Assembly (NCBI RefSeq): GCF_008107725.1
Contig: NZ_VIRN01000064.1
Coordinates: forward strand, 682,001 to 746,000
DNA length: 64,000 nucleotides
Reading direction: 5' to 3'
Source: Marinobacter sp. BW6
GTDB taxonomy: Bacteria > Pseudomonadota > Gammaproteobacteria > Pseudomonadales > Oleiphilaceae
The translations under genes and the position numbers were made by a program. Shown piece by piece: positions 62,038 through 64,000 of the stretch. The notes below the pieces were generated by a model. That model was not told the DNA's origin. It was given only the letters and a program-made list of their open reading frames with translations, and made no database searches. Position 1 is the first letter of the stretch, and the number at the start of each line of letters is the position of its first letter.

Positions 62038-62828
62038 CAGGGCTTGATTCCCACATGCAGGGCGACAATGCCGCCGGTCATGTTGTAGTACTTGCAGTTC
62101 ACCAAGCCGGCATTTTCCATCATGCCCTTGAGGGTATCCTGGTCCGGATGCATGCGGATGGATTCGGCCAGATACTTGTAGCTTTCGCTGTCGCCGGCGA
62201 AAAGCTGGCCCATCAGTGGCAGAGCGGAAAACGAGTAGGTGTCGTAGGCCTTGCTCAACAAAGGATTGGTCGGCTTGGAGAATTCCAGGATCATCAGTTT
62301 GCCACCGGGTTTGAGAACCCGGGTCATGTCGCGCAGGGCCTGATCTTTATCGGTGACATTGCGCAGACCGAAGGCAATGGAAACCGCGTTGAAATTGTTG
62401 TCCGGGAACGGAAGGTGCTCGGCATCCGCCTGCACGTACTCAATATTGCCGGCATAGCCGCGGTCGGTCAGGCGGCTGCGGCCCACCTGGAGCATGGAGG
62501 CATTGATGTCGGCCAGCACCACCTTGCCGGTGGGGCCCACCAGGTCTGAAAACTTCATGGTGAGGTCACCGGTGCCGCCGGCAATATCCAATACCTGGTG
62601 GCCGGGCCGCACCCCGGAAAGCTCGATGGTGAAGCGCTTCCAGAGCCGGTGGATCCCCATGGACATCAGGTCATTCATGAGGTCATATTTGCCTGCCACA
62701 CTGTGGAATACCTCTGCCACCTGGCTCGCTTTCTGGCTTTTCGGTACATTGCGGAAGCCAAAGTGGGTGACGTCATCCTGGCCGGTATTATTCGCGGCCT
62801 GGTTGGCTGGCGTTTGCTGCTCACTCAT
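62037..62828 (-). CDS. ubiE: ubiquinone/menaquinone C-methyltransferase
   Basis: UbiE methylates the benzoquinone ring in ubiquinone synthesis. The 263-residue protein has the class I SAM site [16 protein letters not shown] (about 79-94), [17 protein letters not shown] and the UbiE signature [14 protein letters not shown] segment [12 protein letters not shown], then [23 protein letters not shown]. It is the first gene of the long minus-strand run to rsmE. Confidence 0.97.
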   Translation of the reverse strand: MSEQQTPANQAANNTGQDDVTHFGFRNVPKSQKASQVAEVFHSVAGKYDLMNDLMSMGIHRLWKRFTIELSGVRPGHQVLDIAGGTGDLTMKFSDLVGPTGKVVLADINASMLQVGRSRLTDRGYAGNIEYVQADAEHLPFPDNNFNAVSIAFGLRNVTDKDQALRDMTRVLKPGGKLMILEFSKPTNPLLSKAYDTYSFSALPLMGQLFAGDSESYKYLAESIRMHPDQDTLKGMMENAGLVNCKYYNMTGGIVALHVGIKP

Positions 62829-62953
62829 GGGAGATGTCCTGTCAGAATCTGAACCCCGTATTCTAACCGCTGACGGGGTTGCTACAAGGGTGGCGGCGAG
62901 TTAAATAGCGCCCTAAACTGTAAATTCGTCCAAATCCGAGAGAAAACGTTTTC

Positions 62954-63232
62954 ATGTCCGTCATTGATGTACACCGCCCGCATACCCTGGATAAAGAACA
63001 CGCCAGACAGGCTGCCGAAACCCTGGCCAAAGACCTCTCCAGCCAATTCGACGTGCATTACCAGTGGGAAGGCGATCACCTGAAATTCAAGCGCAGCGGC
63101 GTCAAGGGGCATCTCAACATTACCCCGACGGATCTGCACATTCATCTGGAGCTGGGCATGATGTTACGGCCCTTCAAATCCCGGATCGAGCAGGAAATTC
63201 ACTCCCAGCTGGACCAGATCATCAAGGCCTGA
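62954..63232 (+). CDS. polyhydroxyalkanoic acid system family protein
   Basis: The 92-residue protein (MSVIDVHRPHTLDKEHARQAAETLAKDLS...) matches the small PHA-granule-region family TIGR02610. It is found near polyhydroxyalkanoate genes in some bacteria but also elsewhere. The fold is predicted alpha/beta with strands in HYQWEGDHLKFKRSGVKGHLNI. No PHA synthase or phasin is in the window, so the link to storage granules is by family only. It is divergent from ubiE. Confidence 0.82.
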   Translation: MSVIDVHRPHTLDKEHARQAAETLAKDLSSQFDVHYQWEGDHLKFKRSGVKGHLNITPTDLHIHLELGMMLRPFKSRIEQEIHSQLDQIIKA

Positions 63233-63251
63233 AGCACCAGCTTCCGGTGAC

Positions 63252-64000
63252 TCAGAGGCTTTCCGGCAGGCTGAACGGGTCCGGGTGATGGTTGAGTATA
63301 TTGCGCATCACCTGCTGTTCCCGGGAGACCAGGCGGTCGATCAGTAGCTCCACATCGTCCATCTTGCGGAAGGCCGAATAGCCCCGGTGCAGGAAGCTGT
63401 GCAAGTCCCTCAGATCGGCCATTTCCGCCGGGCCCCGGGTCATCGACAACAGCCATCCAAGGGTGCGGTTGCGGACATAGCGATCCAGCTGCTGGCCCAC
63501 GTCAGCCACCAGGGAGATTTGCTTTTCCCGCTGATCCAGCAACCTGCTCTCACGGTAGGCGGCACAGTAGTCCTCGGTGGTTAAGGAGTGGGCGGGTACG
63601 CTCTGGAGGTGGAACAGCTCGGCCAGCTCGAGGTCCAGCCGTTGGGTAATCAGGTTCAGCTCCACCAGGCCAGCAAACGTGTCTAACAGGTTATCCGGCA
63701 GCCACTTCACCATCTTGGGAAACACGCGATCAATATTGTCATCCCGGTGGGTCATTCCGGCAGGCGCGTACAGGTCGGTCAGCAAGAATTCCAGGCCGTG
63801 ATGGTAGCCGGGGTGATGGTAGAGGTCTTCGTGGGTTGTCTTCAGCCGTTCAGCCTGCCAGTCGGCGATGTGGGATGCGTTCTCCAGCAGCGGGTGCGTG
63901 GCTTTAAGATGCCGGAAATCATGGTAGTCCAGCAGCAGTTTTTGCAGCCGGCGAGCGCTTTCGGTGCGGGCTTCGGTAGCGACAAGGCGCTCTCGGTACA
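63252..64000 (-). CDS. FFLEELY-motif-like protein (partial, N-terminus beyond window)
   Basis: The frame is open from the stop at 63252 to the right edge (249 codons), so the N-terminus is missing. My reading of the edge portion gives a helical, charged segment and then GYHHGLEFLLTDLYAP, close to the FFLEELYGP motif that names a family of uncharacterised proteobacterial proteins. The rest is helical with many Leu, Arg and His. It converges on the PHA-system gene 19 bases away. Function is unknown. Confidence 0.75.
   Translation of the reverse strand, partial: YRERLVATEARTESARRLQKLLLDYHDFRHLKATHPLLENASHIADWQAERLKTTHEDLYHHPGYHHGLEFLLTDLYAPAGMTHRDDNIDRVFPKMVKWLPDNLLDTFAGLVELNLITQRLDLELAELFHLQSVPAHSLTTEDYCAAYRESRLLDQREKQISLVADVGQQLDRYVRNRTLGWLLSMTRGPAEMADLRDLHSFLHRGYSAFRKMDDVELLIDRLVSREQQVMRNILNHHPDPFSLPESL

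Noticed and set aside
1..64000. tRNA or rRNA genes
   Set aside because: No T-loop (GGTTCGAATCC-type) with a matching acceptor stem or rRNA segment was seen in any intergenic region; a tRNAscan run would be decisive.

Overview
The window reads as chromosome of a marine gammaproteobacterium of the Marinobacter/Pseudomonas type. The evidence is moderately high G+C, a 530-residue AceA-type isocitrate lyase, and several classic gene orders: aroQ-accB-accC-prmA, dusB-fis-purH-purD, ubiE-ubiJ-ubiB-hisI-hisE-tatABC, and zapA-6S RNA-ygfA next to ygfB-pepP-ubiH-ubiI. The genus is an inference from this mix. No rRNA, tRNA, CRISPR array, prophage or insertion sequence was recognised.

Layout. 1-5.5 kb (minus strand): a flavoprotein translationally coupled to a cyclopropane-fatty-acid-synthase-like methyltransferase, then a dctP-dctQ-dctM TRAP transporter. 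5.6-13.8 kb: single genes (ferritin-like protein, GH84 glycosidase, SIMPL protein, macrodomain protein, ChaN-like lipoprotein, ribbon-helix-helix regulator, SulP transporter, CASTOR/POLLUX-like channel). 14.0-15.7 kb: aceA with a strong terminator.

15.8-21.1 kb is the most unusual part. A plus-strand operon encodes a signal-peptide-bearing protein with long Ser-Asp-Asn repeats, a small secreted protein, a periplasmic C39 peptidase and a second small secreted protein. Convergent to it lie an outer-membrane beta-barrel gene and a degenerate sigma-54-type activator resembling VpsR. A sigma-54-type promoter and a perfect inverted repeat precede the operon. The arrangement resembles the Fap functional-amyloid system but is divergent and reorganised. 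The three secreted products share a C-terminal Q-N-x5-V-x-Q signature, and the two small ones carry a double-glycine-like motif just after the signal peptide that could be the C39 substrate site.

21.4-27.3 kb: SLC13 permease, orphan EgtB/SenA-type non-heme iron enzyme, Kef-type antiporter, alpha/beta-hydrolase lipoprotein. 27.4-36.5 kb: minus-strand housekeeping block for purine synthesis, Fis, tRNA dihydrouridine synthase, L11 methyltransferase, acetyl-CoA carboxylase and dehydroquinase, with a 33-bp perfect inverted repeat between purD and purH. 36.8-41.7 kb: a two-receiver diguanylate cyclase divergent from a catalytically dead GGDEF/EAL (LapD-like) protein and a DUF2333 protein. With the VpsR-like regulator, this makes cyclic-di-GMP and surface life a theme of the window. 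41.8-46.1 kb: ppa, acyl-CoA dehydrogenase, rpiA, ilvA.

46.3-56.6 kb: a small membrane or secreted protein, ygfA, 6S RNA, zapA, a probable Zur-controlled zinc cluster (DUF2796, ABC ATPase and permease, DUF3299), then ygfB-pepP-ubiH-ubiI and a DUF808 protein. 56.7-62.8 kb: rsmE, tatCBA, hisE, hisI, ubiB, ubiJ, ubiE on the minus strand. The right end holds a polyhydroxyalkanoic-acid-system protein and a gene cut by the window edge. Ubiquinone synthesis is unusually well represented (ubiH, ubiI, ubiB, ubiJ, ubiE).
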